Assembly (NCBI GenBank): GCA_017457105.1 | Contig: JAFTIA010000009.1 | Location: 40,393-104,392, forward strand | Reading direction: 5' to 3' | DNA: 64,000 bases | Origin: Lentisphaeria bacterium | Lineage (GTDB): Bacteria > Verrucomicrobiota > Lentisphaeria > Victivallales > Victivallaceae | Shown: in pieces, positions 15,944 to 24,386 of the stretch | Layout: every line of letters starts with the position of its first letter | How positions within the stretch are numbered: position 1 is the stretch's first letter | Notes under the pieces: generated by a model | Databases searched by the model: none | Told to the model about the DNA's origin: nothing | Seen by the model: only the letters and a program-made list of their open reading frames with translations | Translations under genes and position numbers: made by a program

Positions 15944-16591
15944 CTATTTTCCCGGGAAAATCTCCAGAAAACAGCGGAATCCAGCCGATTCCGGAAGTTC
16001 AAAGGCCGGTGTGATCCGGCAGCGGGCTTTTTGCAGCTGCGTCGAATCGGCTTCCGCCCGTTCCGGGGACTGGTAGAGAATGTACCTTCCGCCGGGAGCC
16101 GGGAATTTGGAGGTGTCACGGTAAATACTTGCCGCTTCCGCTACCGCCCGGGCCGTAATAATATCAAATTTCCGCATAAATTCCTGTTTGCGGTTCAGTT
16201 CATTGGCTCTGCCATGGATGGCGGTCAGGTTGGTCAACCCCAGTTTCTTTGCGGCATCAGCCACAAAGGCGATTTTTTTCCCCGTGGAATCAATGCTGGT
16301 AATGGTCAACTGCGGATAGGCAAGGGCAAGGATCAGCGACGGAAAACCCGCTCCGCAGCCGATGTCAGCGATCCGGAGCGTTTTCTCTGCCAACTCCGGA
16401 AAAAATTTGCCGATACTCAAACTGTCTGCCGCATGTTTTATAGCAAAATCCTGTTCGCCAAGGATACGGGTCAGGTTGGTGATCTTATTGGCTTCTTCCA
16501 GAATTTCCCGGAGTCTGGCACATTGAATGGCAAATTCCGGGGCATTTTTTACATGACACTCCTCTGCAAAGGCGGCAAGATCAAAATTCAT
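15944..16591 (-). CDS. rsmG: 16S rRNA (guanine-527 N7) methyltransferase
   Basis: A 215-residue class I methyltransferase. It starts with the family's helical N-terminus that contains NKITNLTRI, then HAADSLSI, the SAM-binding ADIGCGAGFPSL (about residues 74-85), SIDSTGKKIAF and the FDIITARAVAEA segment. This is the RsmG/GidB pattern; the enzyme methylates G527 of 16S rRNA. It is last in a three-gene minus-strand operon, and its ATG overlaps the preceding membrane-protein stop by 4 bp. No gidA/mnmG lies beside it. It lacks the usual YxxGxxxEIPxxI C-terminus in exact form but the length is normal. Confidence 0.9.
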   Translation of the reverse strand: MNFDLAAFAEECHVKNAPEFAIQCARLREILEEANKITNLTRILGEQDFAIKHAADSLSIGKFFPELAEKTLRIADIGCGAGFPSLILALAYPQLTITSIDSTGKKIAFVADAAKKLGLTNLTAIHGRANELNRKQEFMRKFDIITARAVAEAASIYRDTSKFPAPGGRYILYQSPERAEADSTQLQKARCRITPAFELPESAGFRCFLEIFPGK

Positions 16592-17139
16592 CGTGCGATC
16601 CCTCCTGTCAGCACCGCAGCCAGAATACTGGCGGCGGAAAGAAGAAACAAAAATCCGGAAACGATCAGGCGATACCGGGGCGAATCACAGCATTTCCGTA
16701 AAAGATCCCGCATCCAGCAGGGTTTCCCGGAGAAACAGATCCCCACGATCCCCAAAATCCAGTAGAGGATGGAGAATATCGCCAGATACGGCGTGTGCCA
16801 TGTGAAGGCACTGTAAACAAAATAGTAGGCACTCAAAATAAACAGCCCCCCCAATGCCCTGCTCAAGAGATAGTCCAGAAAAAACCACCCGAGTACGGTA
16901 AAAACGACCACCGCCGGATACAGCAGCGGCAGCATCCAGTTGAATACAATGGGTTCTGCATGGGGGACGCACCAGAGCAGTGCCAGAAAGCCCAGCACTG
17001 CTCCCGCTTTTTTATGCCGGGGGATACGGTCGGTCCACTCTTTGTCTGCCGGTCTCCTGCGTAAGAGCCAGACGCCGGTTCCGGATTCCAGAATCGCGGC
17101 AAAAATCAATGCCGCCAGATATATTGCCTGATCACTCAT
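16588..17139 (-). CDS. Polytopic membrane protein of unknown function
   Basis: A 183-residue protein with about five hydrophobic segments: residues near 5-25, 46-62, 66-90, 95-110, 115-135 and 160-178. A charged RRRPADKEWTDR loop lies between the first two. No catalytic or transport motif was recognised. It overlaps the upstream lipoprotein gene by 8 bp and the downstream rsmG by 4 bp, so the three are translationally coupled. Inner-membrane location is inferred from hydrophobicity. Confidence 0.65.
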   Translation of the reverse strand: MSDQAIYLAALIFAAILESGTGVWLLRRRPADKEWTDRIPRHKKAGAVLGFLALLWCVPHAEPIVFNWMLPLLYPAVVVFTVLGWFFLDYLLSRALGGLFILSAYYFVYSAFTWHTPYLAIFSILYWILGIVGICFSGKPCWMRDLLRKCCDSPRYRLIVSGFLFLLSAASILAAVLTGGIAR

Positions 17140-18235
17140 TTTCCCATTTCTCCAAAAGTTCCAATAGTTTCATAAGCTGTGCCGGTGGTTCCGGACGGCT
17201 CCCCGTCTGCGGATAATCTCCACTCCAACTGCCGAGCGTTGCGGCAAGATGTGCCCGTGCTGTGGCGACTTTTGCCTGCATTTTTGCTGTTATTGCTTTG
17301 CTCCGGGGATCATCTCCCGCAAGAAGTGCGGCAGTTTCTGCGGCTTTTTGAGCCTCCTGATATTCAGCCTGTGCCAGTTCCAGTTCGGCGGCAATGCCGA
17401 TAGCAGTCAAAAGTTCCCGCATTCCTTCCAATTCATTCCGGTCAGCCAGTTCTCTTTTGTACAGTTCCCGCGGTGCCCGCAAAAGTGTCCGGGCTGCCGC
17501 CAGTGCCCGGTGGCGGGTTGTGGAGAATTTGCCGCTTGACCACGCACGGACGGCGGCGGCAAGTTCTGCCGGGGAAAGTTTGCTTCCCTGTAATTCCTTC
17601 CGGCAGGCGAGTGCCGTTTCCAGTTTCCGGTCCGGCGGCAGCGGGGCGGGGAGAACGGTGTCTTTCTGCAATACGAAAGGCAGTCCGGCCGGGAGCCCCA
17701 GCATGGTGCGGATACCCATCCGGGTTTCGGCAAGTTCTTCCCGGGCCCGGGCAAGTTCCTGTTGAAGCGCCGGAGCATTTTCTTCTTTCTTCAATGCCTC
17801 TTCAAGAGCGTTGATCTCCTGTTCTTTTGAAAACAGGAGGGTGGTCAGTTCCGCCAACTCCATATCCAGCAGTTCGGCGGATCGGGAACGCAGGAGATTG
17901 CGGGCTGTGGCGGTATCCGGTGCCGTCAATTCCTGCAAAAAGAGTTGGGCGGTATGCAGAGCTTTCCGGACGGATTGGTATTCTGCGGCATCCGGAACCG
18001 TGGAAAGGGTGGCGACACGACCGGCAAGAGAGTGTTCCAGCGTTTGCTTCTGCAATTCCTCCCGGAGCATCTGCCAATTTTCTTCGATCCGGATATCCAG
18101 CAGATTTTCCCGGCATTTCTGCCGTGCCGTACTTTCTTTGAATACCGGATCGGTCGCATGATTTTCCGCGGTGGGGACGCTTACGGTGCATCCGGCGCAA
18201 AAAATCAGCAAAATGAGTGTAAAAAGTCTGAACAT
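17132..18235 (-). CDS. Coiled-coil lipoprotein, possibly TolC-like
   Basis: A 367-residue protein. The signal [13 protein letters not shown] ends in a lipobox (FCAGC) with the lipidated cysteine near residue 16. The mature part is almost entirely helical, rich in A, E, L and R, with long heptad-like stretches. This composition and pattern are reminiscent of outer-membrane efflux (TolC-type) proteins, but the family's helices are too weakly conserved here to be sure. The last part contains repeated [18 protein letters not shown] helices. It is first in the operon with the membrane protein and rsmG, and divergent from arnB. No pump genes are adjacent, which argues against a simple efflux unit. 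Confidence 0.55.
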   Translation of the reverse strand: MFRLFTLILLIFCAGCTVSVPTAENHATDPVFKESTARQKCRENLLDIRIEENWQMLREELQKQTLEHSLAGRVATLSTVPDAAEYQSVRKALHTAQLFLQELTAPDTATARNLLRSRSAELLDMELAELTTLLFSKEQEINALEEALKKEENAPALQQELARAREELAETRMGIRTMLGLPAGLPFVLQKDTVLPAPLPPDRKLETALACRKELQGSKLSPAELAAAVRAWSSGKFSTTRHRALAAARTLLRAPRELYKRELADRNELEGMRELLTAIGIAAELELAQAEYQEAQKAAETAALLAGDDPRSKAITAKMQAKVATARAHLAATLGSWSGDYPQTGSRPEPPAQLMKLLELLEKWENE

Positions 18236-18239
18236 TTCT

Positions 18240-18267
18240 TTGCAACTTTCATAAGATGTGGTAAATT
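18240..18267 (+). promoter_or_regulatory. Promoter for the arnB operon
   Basis: TTGCAA (18240-18245) and TAAATT (18262-18267) separated by 16 bp, about 90 bp upstream of the arnB ATG. The match is moderate. Confidence 0.4.
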
Positions 18268-18358
18268 ACACTTGGAATCTGTAAATACAAGTATTTTTTT
18301 TAAAAAAGCAGCTGCCTCTCCGGTTTTTCCGGTATCCCGGCTGCAGGAGAATCATAAA

Positions 18359-19501
18359 ATGAGACAGGATTTTCTGCCGTTCACCCGGCCCGCCATTACC
18401 GAGTCGGACATCCATGCCGTGGTGGATGTTTTGCGTTCCGGCTGGATTACCAACGGTCCCAAAAATCAGGAGTTGGAGCAGGGGATCTGCGAACTGACCG
18501 GGAGCAAATATGCTATTGCTTTATCCAGTGCCACTGCCGGGATGCACCTTTTGCTGAAAGCTATGAAGATCGGTCCCGGGGATGAGGTGATCACGCCTTC
18601 CATGACCTGGGTATCCATGGTCAATATGATCGTCCTTGCCGGAGCGACGCCGGTTTTTTGCGATGTGGACAAAGATACCATGCTGGTTACGCCGGAATCC
18701 GTGAAGCAGGCGATCACGCCCCGGACCCGGCTGATCGTGCCGGTACATTTTGCCGGGGCTCCCTGTGATCTGGACGGTATCCGGGCCGTGGCGGGTGCCA
18801 TTCCTGTGGTGGAAGATGCCGCCCACGCTTTGGGGACGTATTACAAAGGCCGCCATGTGGGGCAGGGGAACTCGGCGATCTATTCTCTGCACGCCATCAA
18901 GAATGTGACCGCCGGAGAAGGCGGCATTTTCTGTACGGACGATAAAGAGTTGGCAGATGAGATCCGGCTGATGAAATTTCACGGGATCAAGGTGGATGCT
19001 TTTGACCGGGAAAATCGCGGGCGTGCGCCGCAGGCGGAAGTATTTGAGCCCGGATTCAAGTATAATCTTACGGATATGCAGGCGGCTCTTGCCGCCAGCC
19101 AGCTGCAGCGGGTGGTGAATATCAACCGCAAGCGGCAGGAACTTGCCATGCGTTACCGGGAGCTTCTGGCAGATGTGCCGGGGGTTCAGCCGTTGAGTGA
19201 TCCGGCCGGTTACGGTTTTACCCATGCGTGGCATCTCTTTATCGTGCGGGTGACAGCGGATGATATCACCCGGGATGTATTTATGAGTGAACTCAAAAAA
19301 CGCAATATCGGCACCGGGCTGCATTTCCGCTGTGCGCATCTTCAGCGTTATTACCGGGAAGTTATGGGGTTCAAGGCAGGGATGCTGCCGAATACAGAGT
19401 TTAACAGCGACCGCATTTGTTCCCTGCCGCTTTTCCCGGATATGAAGCGCGAAGATGTGGATGATGTTGCAGCGGTCATCCGGGAAGTGTTGGCACATTG
19501 A
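18359..19501 (+). CDS. arnB: ArnB-type aminotransferase (DegT/DnrJ/EryC1/StrS family)
   Basis: A 380-residue PLP enzyme. It opens with [13 protein letters not shown] and has SGWITNGP, the cofactor pocket [32 protein letters not shown] and the Schiff-base lysine in [13 protein letters not shown] (about residue 182). This set is that of UDP-4-amino-4-deoxy-L-arabinose aminotransferase, which makes the amino-sugar donor for lipid A. The assignment is strengthened by the arnT and arnC neighbours. ATG 18359 has GCAGGAGA upstream. Other 4-amino-sugar aminotransferases of the family cannot be excluded from sequence alone. Confidence 0.85.
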   Translation: MRQDFLPFTRPAITESDIHAVVDVLRSGWITNGPKNQELEQGICELTGSKYAIALSSATAGMHLLLKAMKIGPGDEVITPSMTWVSMVNMIVLAGATPVFCDVDKDTMLVTPESVKQAITPRTRLIVPVHFAGAPCDLDGIRAVAGAIPVVEDAAHALGTYYKGRHVGQGNSAIYSLHAIKNVTAGEGGIFCTDDKELADEIRLMKFHGIKVDAFDRENRGRAPQAEVFEPGFKYNLTDMQAALAASQLQRVVNINRKRQELAMRYRELLADVPGVQPLSDPAGYGFTHAWHLFIVRVTADDITRDVFMSELKKRNIGTGLHFRCAHLQRYYREVMGFKAGMLPNTEFNSDRICSLPLFPDMKREDVDDVAAVIREVLAH

Positions 19502-20817
19502 TCACGCGCAAGTTCCAGCTTGATGAACAGAACCGTCCGCGGATCCTTCTGTGGGTCTTTGCGGCAGGGGCACTTTTGTATCATCTCGGGGCGGAGCAAC
19601 TGACTGCCACGGAGCAGATCTACATCAAACTGGTGAAAGAGATCTGGGAAAAAAAGGATTTGTTTTATCCGGTTCTGCAAAGCGGTTCCGAAACGCCTCT
19701 GTGGTTTTTGTGGAGCGGGACTCTGACTGTGGGGCTTGGCCCACAGCCATTGGAACATTTTCTGCTGCGCCTGCCGTCTGTACTGGCGGCACTGGCGATG
19801 CTGGCAGTAACGCTGCAGCTTGCCCGCAAATTGTATGACCGGCATACTGCGGCAGCGGCAGGCTGGATGATTGCCGGGTCCTGTGTTTTTTTGTATATCG
19901 GCCGCCTTGGTGTGCCGCTGATGATGGTAAGTGCGATCTCCATGCTGACAGTGGGATGTTTCTTTTTGGAAAAAAGCGGGCACAGTGCCGGAAAATTTTA
20001 CCGGTTTTGGCTCTTGTTTTTCTGCGGGGCATGGAGCGGCGGGCTTTCCACCCAGTGTGCCGTGCTGCCCTTTTTTCTTCCGTTCTGTTTTTTGCGGGGA
20101 TTGCGGAAGAGTTTGATTTCCTGGCACCAGATCCCGGCGTTTCTTCTGGGGGCGTTGCTGTATCTGGTTCCGCTGGCCGTGGTCAGTGATTGGGGGGATA
20201 TTGCCGGATTCGGGCGTTTTATCTGGTCGGAACTGGTGCGGGACTTCGGGCTGGCGACTCCGTTGCGGACTTCGGCACAGGATTTGTGGTTTTATTGTCT
20301 TCTTCCCTTCTTTGCTCTGCAGATTGCGGCTTTGTGGGCGGCAGTATTGCATTGGAAAAAGCTGGATAAACTTACGCAGGCGTGGGGGATCGGGCTCTTA
20401 TTTGCCGCCGGGTATTGGAGCGTGCTGCCCGCCGAGGGGACGGCTCCGGCTTTGTTACTGCCGGGCGGGACGGTTTTTTTTGCGGCGGTTTTGAATTCTC
20501 CTGCGTTTGCCCCCTGCCGGACAACGGTGTTGAAGGGGACCCGTCTGCTGGCGATTTTGACTTCTGCCGCATTGCTGTGCAGTCTTTGCTTTTTTGCCGC
20601 CGGGCAAATGCTGTTCCGGCTGGATCTCTTGGGCGGTGCCGCTTTCCGTGTGGCGGGGGGCGGTCTTCTTGGGTTGCTGGTGATGCTGCTGGATGAGTTG
20701 CGGCCTTCGTTCTGGTGCCGCCACAGTTGGCTTTCCCGGGATATTGCCGCCCAGATCTTGTGTCTTGCGTTGATTACGGCAACGATCCTCTGCTGGGTTT
20801 TGCCTGAAATACCATAA
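19498..20817 (+). CDS. arnT: ArnT-like lipid A/undecaprenyl-phosphate aminoarabinosyl transferase
   Basis: A 439-residue GT-C fold protein with about 11-12 hydrophobic helices and a periplasmic N-terminal loop. The start is a TTG inside the arnB stop (ATTGA overlap). The segment [21 protein letters not shown] sits where the family's catalytic acidic loop is expected. ArnT moves 4-amino-4-deoxy-L-arabinose from undecaprenyl phosphate to lipid A at the outer face of the inner membrane. It is shorter than the 550-residue enterobacterial enzyme and is called mainly by its position between arnB and arnC. Any PMT-type glycosyltransferase remains possible. Confidence 0.65.
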   Translation: MITRKFQLDEQNRPRILLWVFAAGALLYHLGAEQLTATEQIYIKLVKEIWEKKDLFYPVLQSGSETPLWFLWSGTLTVGLGPQPLEHFLLRLPSVLAALAMLAVTLQLARKLYDRHTAAAAGWMIAGSCVFLYIGRLGVPLMMVSAISMLTVGCFFLEKSGHSAGKFYRFWLLFFCGAWSGGLSTQCAVLPFFLPFCFLRGLRKSLISWHQIPAFLLGALLYLVPLAVVSDWGDIAGFGRFIWSELVRDFGLATPLRTSAQDLWFYCLLPFFALQIAALWAAVLHWKKLDKLTQAWGIGLLFAAGYWSVLPAEGTAPALLLPGGTVFFAAVLNSPAFAPCRTTVLKGTRLLAILTSAALLCSLCFFAAGQMLFRLDLLGGAAFRVAGGGLLGLLVMLLDELRPSFWCRHSWLSRDIAAQILCLALITATILCWVLPEIP

Positions 20818-20831
20818 AATATGGGAGTAGA

Positions 20832-21797
20832 ATGATGAGCAATAACAAAGTTGAATTTATTTCCGTCGTTGTTCCTGTTTACAACGAAGAGGGCTGTCTG
20901 GAAGAGCTGATCCGGCGCAGTCTGGCGGCACTGGAAAAAACAGAACGCCGCTATGAGTTGATTTTGATCGATGACGGCAGCCGTGACCGTTCGCCGGAAA
21001 TCATGACAGCGGCTTCTGAAGCAAACCCGGACAAAGTGATCAGCTGTTTTCTGAACAGGAATTACGGTCAGCATTCTGCGATCATGGCCGGTTTTTCACT
21101 GGTGCGGGGGGATTTGATCATTACGATTGACGCCGATTTGCAGAATCCTCCGGAGGAATTCGGCCGTCTGGTGGAAGCCGCAGAACAGGGCAACGATGTG
21201 GTGGGGACCATCCGGCAGAACCGCAAGGATTCCATTTTACGGACACTGCCCTCCAAGGTGGTGAACAAGGCCGCACAGGCGGCTACCGGGGTAAAGATGC
21301 ACGATTACGGCTGTATGCTCCGGGCGTACCGGCGGCATGTGGTGGAAGCCATGAAACAGTGCCATGAGCGCAGTACCTTTATTCCGGTTCTGGGGAACAG
21401 CTTTGCGCGCAACACCTGTGAGATCCCGGTGGGGCACAGCGAGCGTGCCGCCGGGGAATCCAAGTATTCTTTCTGGAAACTGATCAATCTGCAGTTCAAT
21501 CTTTTGACCTGTATGACCACCTTCCCCCTGCGGATCCTGACCTATTTCGGGATTTTGTCCGGATTGGCCGGGTTTCTCTTGAGTCTTTACATCATCATCC
21601 GGCGGTTTGTGATGGAAAACGGGGATGCGTGGGGTGCTTTCGGTGTCTTTACCCTTTTTGCGGTACTTTTCATCTTTGTGGGGATCCAAATGTTCGGCAT
21701 TGGTCTGATCGGAGAATATATCGGACGGATCTATACAGACGTACGGGCACGGCCTGCATTCTTTATTGACCGGGTTCTCGGGCGCAAAGATCAGTAA
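20832..21797 (+). CDS. arnC: ArnC-type undecaprenyl-phosphate glycosyltransferase
   Basis: A 321-residue GT2 enzyme with two C-terminal membrane helices (about residues 235-260 and 270-295). N-terminal motifs are VVPVYNEEGCLEEL, LIDDGSRDRS, NRNYGQHSAIMAGF, the DADLQNPPEE donor/metal site, and later GHSERAAGESKYSF. These match ArnC and related dolichol-phosphate-mannose-type enzymes that attach a sugar to undecaprenyl phosphate at the cytoplasmic face. With arnB and arnT it makes the lipid-linked donor for lipid A modification. ArnA, ArnD and the ArnE/F flippase are not in the window. GGAG precedes tandem ATGs at 20832 and 20835; the second is also plausible. Confidence 0.8.
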   Translation: MMSNNKVEFISVVVPVYNEEGCLEELIRRSLAALEKTERRYELILIDDGSRDRSPEIMTAASEANPDKVISCFLNRNYGQHSAIMAGFSLVRGDLIITIDADLQNPPEEFGRLVEAAEQGNDVVGTIRQNRKDSILRTLPSKVVNKAAQAATGVKMHDYGCMLRAYRRHVVEAMKQCHERSTFIPVLGNSFARNTCEIPVGHSERAAGESKYSFWKLINLQFNLLTCMTTFPLRILTYFGILSGLAGFLLSLYIIIRRFVMENGDAWGAFGVFTLFAVLFIFVGIQMFGIGLIGEYIGRIYTDVRARPAFFIDRVLGRKDQ

Positions 21798-21811
21798 CGG
21801 GAAACGGCATC

Positions 21812-22888
21812 ATGGGGAAATTATACATCATCAGCGGAGATGACGATTTCACCGTCAAGGCGAAAGCCCGGGCGGCGGCCGCCGAATTGTGCCGGGGCGA
21901 ACCGGATGGATCGGATATGGAGATCATTGATGCGGATGCGGATTCCATCAAATTTCCGGAGCTGACAGCCCGTTTGCTGGAAACCTTGCGGACTCCGCCC
22001 ATGTTTGCCGACAACCAGTATATCTGGATCCGGAATTTCGGCTATTTTGCGGAACTTGCGGATTCTTACAAGGAAAAGGGAGCCGCCGGAGTTCTGGCGG
22101 AAATGCTTGCTTCACCGCTTCCGGAGGAACAGACCATTATTCTGAACGGTTCCGGTTTGGATCAGCGCAAGAGCTGGGCAAAAGCGGTCAAAGCCGCCGG
22201 GGCGTCTATTGAAATTTGTTCTTCCGGCAAGGCGGGGGACCGGAATTTTGCGGAAAACCGGAAAGTCCGGATCCGGGATTGGTGCCGGGAGGCCGGAAAA
22301 AGTATTGAGCCGGGGGCGGTGCAGTATATCGAGGAAACGGCGGGGAGTGATCCCGGTCTCTTGTATCAGGAAGTGGAAAAAGTCATTACCTACGCCGGTC
22401 TTGCGCCGGAGATCACGCTGGATGACTGCCGTGCCATCTGCAGCCGTACGCCGGAAACGGCAGGCTGGAATTTTACCGGCGCATTGGTGGCGCGCAATAC
22501 CCGTGCGGCATTGATCGAACTGGATACGCTTCTCCGGCAGGGCGATGCGGAAATGCGGGTGCTTGCCATGGTGTCCGGGGAGTTTCAGGGGATGATCAAA
22601 CTCCGGGAAGCCATGAAGGAACTGAATGTTACCCGGGTCCATCCCCGGACCTTTGACAATATTCCGCAGGATATCCGGGAAAAACATCCGAACAACATGT
22701 TGCTGAAAATGCACCCGTACCGGGCGTTCAAGATGTGTGAAAATGCCGCTAAATTTACGGAACAGGAGTTGGCAAAAGCACTGCATTCCATTCTGATCGC
22801 CAACCGTGCTATGGTTTCCGGCGGCTGTACGCCCCGGCTTGCCATGGAGCAGATGGTGTTTGAAATTACGGGAGATACCGGCCGCTGA
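21812..22888 (+). CDS. holA: DNA polymerase III delta subunit (clamp loader)
   Basis: A 358-residue protein of HolA type. The start GKLYIISGDDDFTVKAKARAAA is the family's opening strand and helix, followed by LLETLRTPPMFADNQYIWIRN and, in the middle, ETAGSDPGLLYQEVEKVITY. The C-terminal third is helical, with the collar-domain pattern. It is part of the clamp loader that opens the beta clamp in replication. It is 15 bp after arnC and overlaps comF by one base, so it may be read from the arn promoter. The family is poorly conserved, but the motif order is clear. Confidence 0.85.
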   Translation: MGKLYIISGDDDFTVKAKARAAAAELCRGEPDGSDMEIIDADADSIKFPELTARLLETLRTPPMFADNQYIWIRNFGYFAELADSYKEKGAAGVLAEMLASPLPEEQTIILNGSGLDQRKSWAKAVKAAGASIEICSSGKAGDRNFAENRKVRIRDWCREAGKSIEPGAVQYIEETAGSDPGLLYQEVEKVITYAGLAPEITLDDCRAICSRTPETAGWNFTGALVARNTRAALIELDTLLRQGDAEMRVLAMVSGEFQGMIKLREAMKELNVTRVHPRTFDNIPQDIREKHPNNMLLKMHPYRAFKMCENAAKFTEQELAKALHSILIANRAMVSGGCTPRLAMEQMVFEITGDTGR

Positions 22889-23565
22889 TGTTCAAGGCAT
22901 TGGGTTTCTTTCCCTGCCCGGTTTGCGGCGGGGACGGTGCGGGGTGCAACGATTTCTGCCCGGAATGTATGAAGCGTTTCCGCAGGTTTGCATCGCCCCG
23001 TTGTCCCGGTTGCGGAGGCACGGTCGATGGCATTCTTGCCCAGTGTTCCAGTTGTGTGCAGGAACCTATGCGGCCATGGCTCTATGCGGTGACATGTTTC
23101 CGATATGATTCTTTCGGGCGGGAAGTGATCCACAAGTTCAAGTTCGGCAATTTTCCGGAGTTGGCAAGGCCTCTTGGCAGGATGGCGGCGGCAGAAATGC
23201 GGAAGTGTTCGGAGCCGATCGATTTGCTGACGTCAGTTCCGTTGCATTGGACGCGTTATTGGCGACGGGGCTACAATCAGTCGGTTTTGTATGCGGAACT
23301 TTGCGCGGCGGAATTGGGCGTTCCTTTCCGGCAGGTCCTCCGGAGGACAAGGCCCACGCCCCATCAGGCGGATCTGCCGAGAAAAGAACGGTTGAAAAAT
23401 TTGAAAGGGGCTTTTGCGGTGAAGCGGGGCGAACACATCAAAGGCTTGCATATATGGCTTGCTGACGATGTTTTTACCACCGGTGCCACACTGCATGAAG
23501 CGGCAAAAACATTGTTGAAAGCGGGCGTTGCCGATGTGCGGGTATTGACCCTTGCCCGGGTATAA
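22888..23565 (+). CDS. comF: ComF-family phosphoribosyltransferase-like protein
   Basis: A 225-residue protein. The N-terminal zinc-binding half has four CxxC-type pairs (CPVCGG, FCPECM, RCPGCGG, QCSSCVQ). The C-terminal half has the PRTase fold with VPLHWTRYWRRGYNQS, RTRPTPHQADLPRKERLKN and the PRPP loop VWLADDVFTTGATL. These motifs are the ComF/GntX signature. ComF acts in DNA uptake in competent bacteria; in others its role is uncertain. The ATG overlaps the holA stop (TGATG). No other competence gene is nearby, apart from the pseudopilin gene at the window end. Confidence 0.85.
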   Translation: MFKALGFFPCPVCGGDGAGCNDFCPECMKRFRRFASPRCPGCGGTVDGILAQCSSCVQEPMRPWLYAVTCFRYDSFGREVIHKFKFGNFPELARPLGRMAAAEMRKCSEPIDLLTSVPLHWTRYWRRGYNQSVLYAELCAAELGVPFRQVLRRTRPTPHQADLPRKERLKNLKGAFAVKRGEHIKGLHIWLADDVFTTGATLHEAAKTLLKAGVADVRVLTLARV

Positions 23566-23583
23566 ATGATTGCGAGGTGTGAT

Positions 23584-24369
23584 ATGATGGAATTTTTGAA
23601 AAAATTGGCAAAACAGGCAGGCCTTATGGCGCTGGCGGATCAGGCGACTCTTTCCGGCAGTAATGTCCATAATAAATCTCTGCTGGATCTGGTGACGGAT
23701 ACGGACCGCAAAGTGGAAGCCTTTATTACGGAGGCTCTGGCCAAAAAATTTCCGGAATACGGTATTTACGGAGAGGAGTACGGCAAGTCCCATGCAGACC
23801 GGGAATATTGTTTTGTGATCGACCCCATTGACGGGACGGCTTCTTTTATTCACGGTCTGCCGAACTGGGCCATTTCCATCGGGCTGATGCGGAACGGGAG
23901 ATCGGTGGCGGGGGTCATTTATCAGCCCGTGACGGATGATCTTTATTATGCCGCAGAAGGGCAGGGGAGTTTTGTCAACGGCATCCGGATGCAGGTGAGC
24001 GGCCGTTCTGAATTGTGCGAAAGCATCCTTTCCACCGGTTTTTACTGCTTGCGGGCACAGTGGAAAGAAGAAAATAATTTAAAATTCTTTTCCCGCATCG
24101 CTCCGCAGCTGGGGGATATCCGCAAGTACGGTTCTGCCGCTCTTGATCTTTGCATGACCGCACGGGGCGTGATCGAAGGCAACTGGGAACTGAAACTGGA
24201 GACCTATGATATGGCTGCCGGCGTGATCATTGCCCGGGAAGCCGGAGCTGTTGTCACGGATTTGCTGGGCGGGGAAGCCTTTCCGGAAAAAGGGATCCTC
24301 GTCACCAATGGCAGGATCCATAAAAAACTCTTATCCTGTTTTTACGATTTCAAAGCCCTGAACCGGTGA
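23584..24369 (+). CDS. Inositol monophosphatase family phosphatase
   Basis: A 261-residue member of the Li+-sensitive Mg2+ phosphatase superfamily. Metal ligands are in GIYGEEYG (about residues 60-70), VIDPIDGTASFIHGLPNWAISI (about 80-100), and the later WELKLETYDMAAGVIIAREAG. SuhB, histidinol phosphatase and CysQ share these. Histidinol phosphatase or inositol phosphatase activity are both possible. ATG 23584 was preferred over the upstream 23566 because GAGGTG lies just ahead of it. It starts shortly after comF and ends 12 bp before the convergent glgB stop. Confidence 0.8.
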   Translation: MMEFLKKLAKQAGLMALADQATLSGSNVHNKSLLDLVTDTDRKVEAFITEALAKKFPEYGIYGEEYGKSHADREYCFVIDPIDGTASFIHGLPNWAISIGLMRNGRSVAGVIYQPVTDDLYYAAEGQGSFVNGIRMQVSGRSELCESILSTGFYCLRAQWKEENNLKFFSRIAPQLGDIRKYGSAALDLCMTARGVIEGNWELKLETYDMAAGVIIAREAGAVVTDLLGGEAFPEKGILVTNGRIHKKLLSCFYDFKALNR

Positions 24370-24386
24370 TAGGACCGGTTTCAGGC
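24358..24386. terminator. Terminator-like hairpin between convergent genes
   Basis: Stem CCTGAACCGG / CCGGTTTCAGG around an 8-base loop covers the stop of the phosphatase gene and reaches the glgB stop. No T-run follows, so intrinsic termination is doubtful. Confidence 0.35.
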
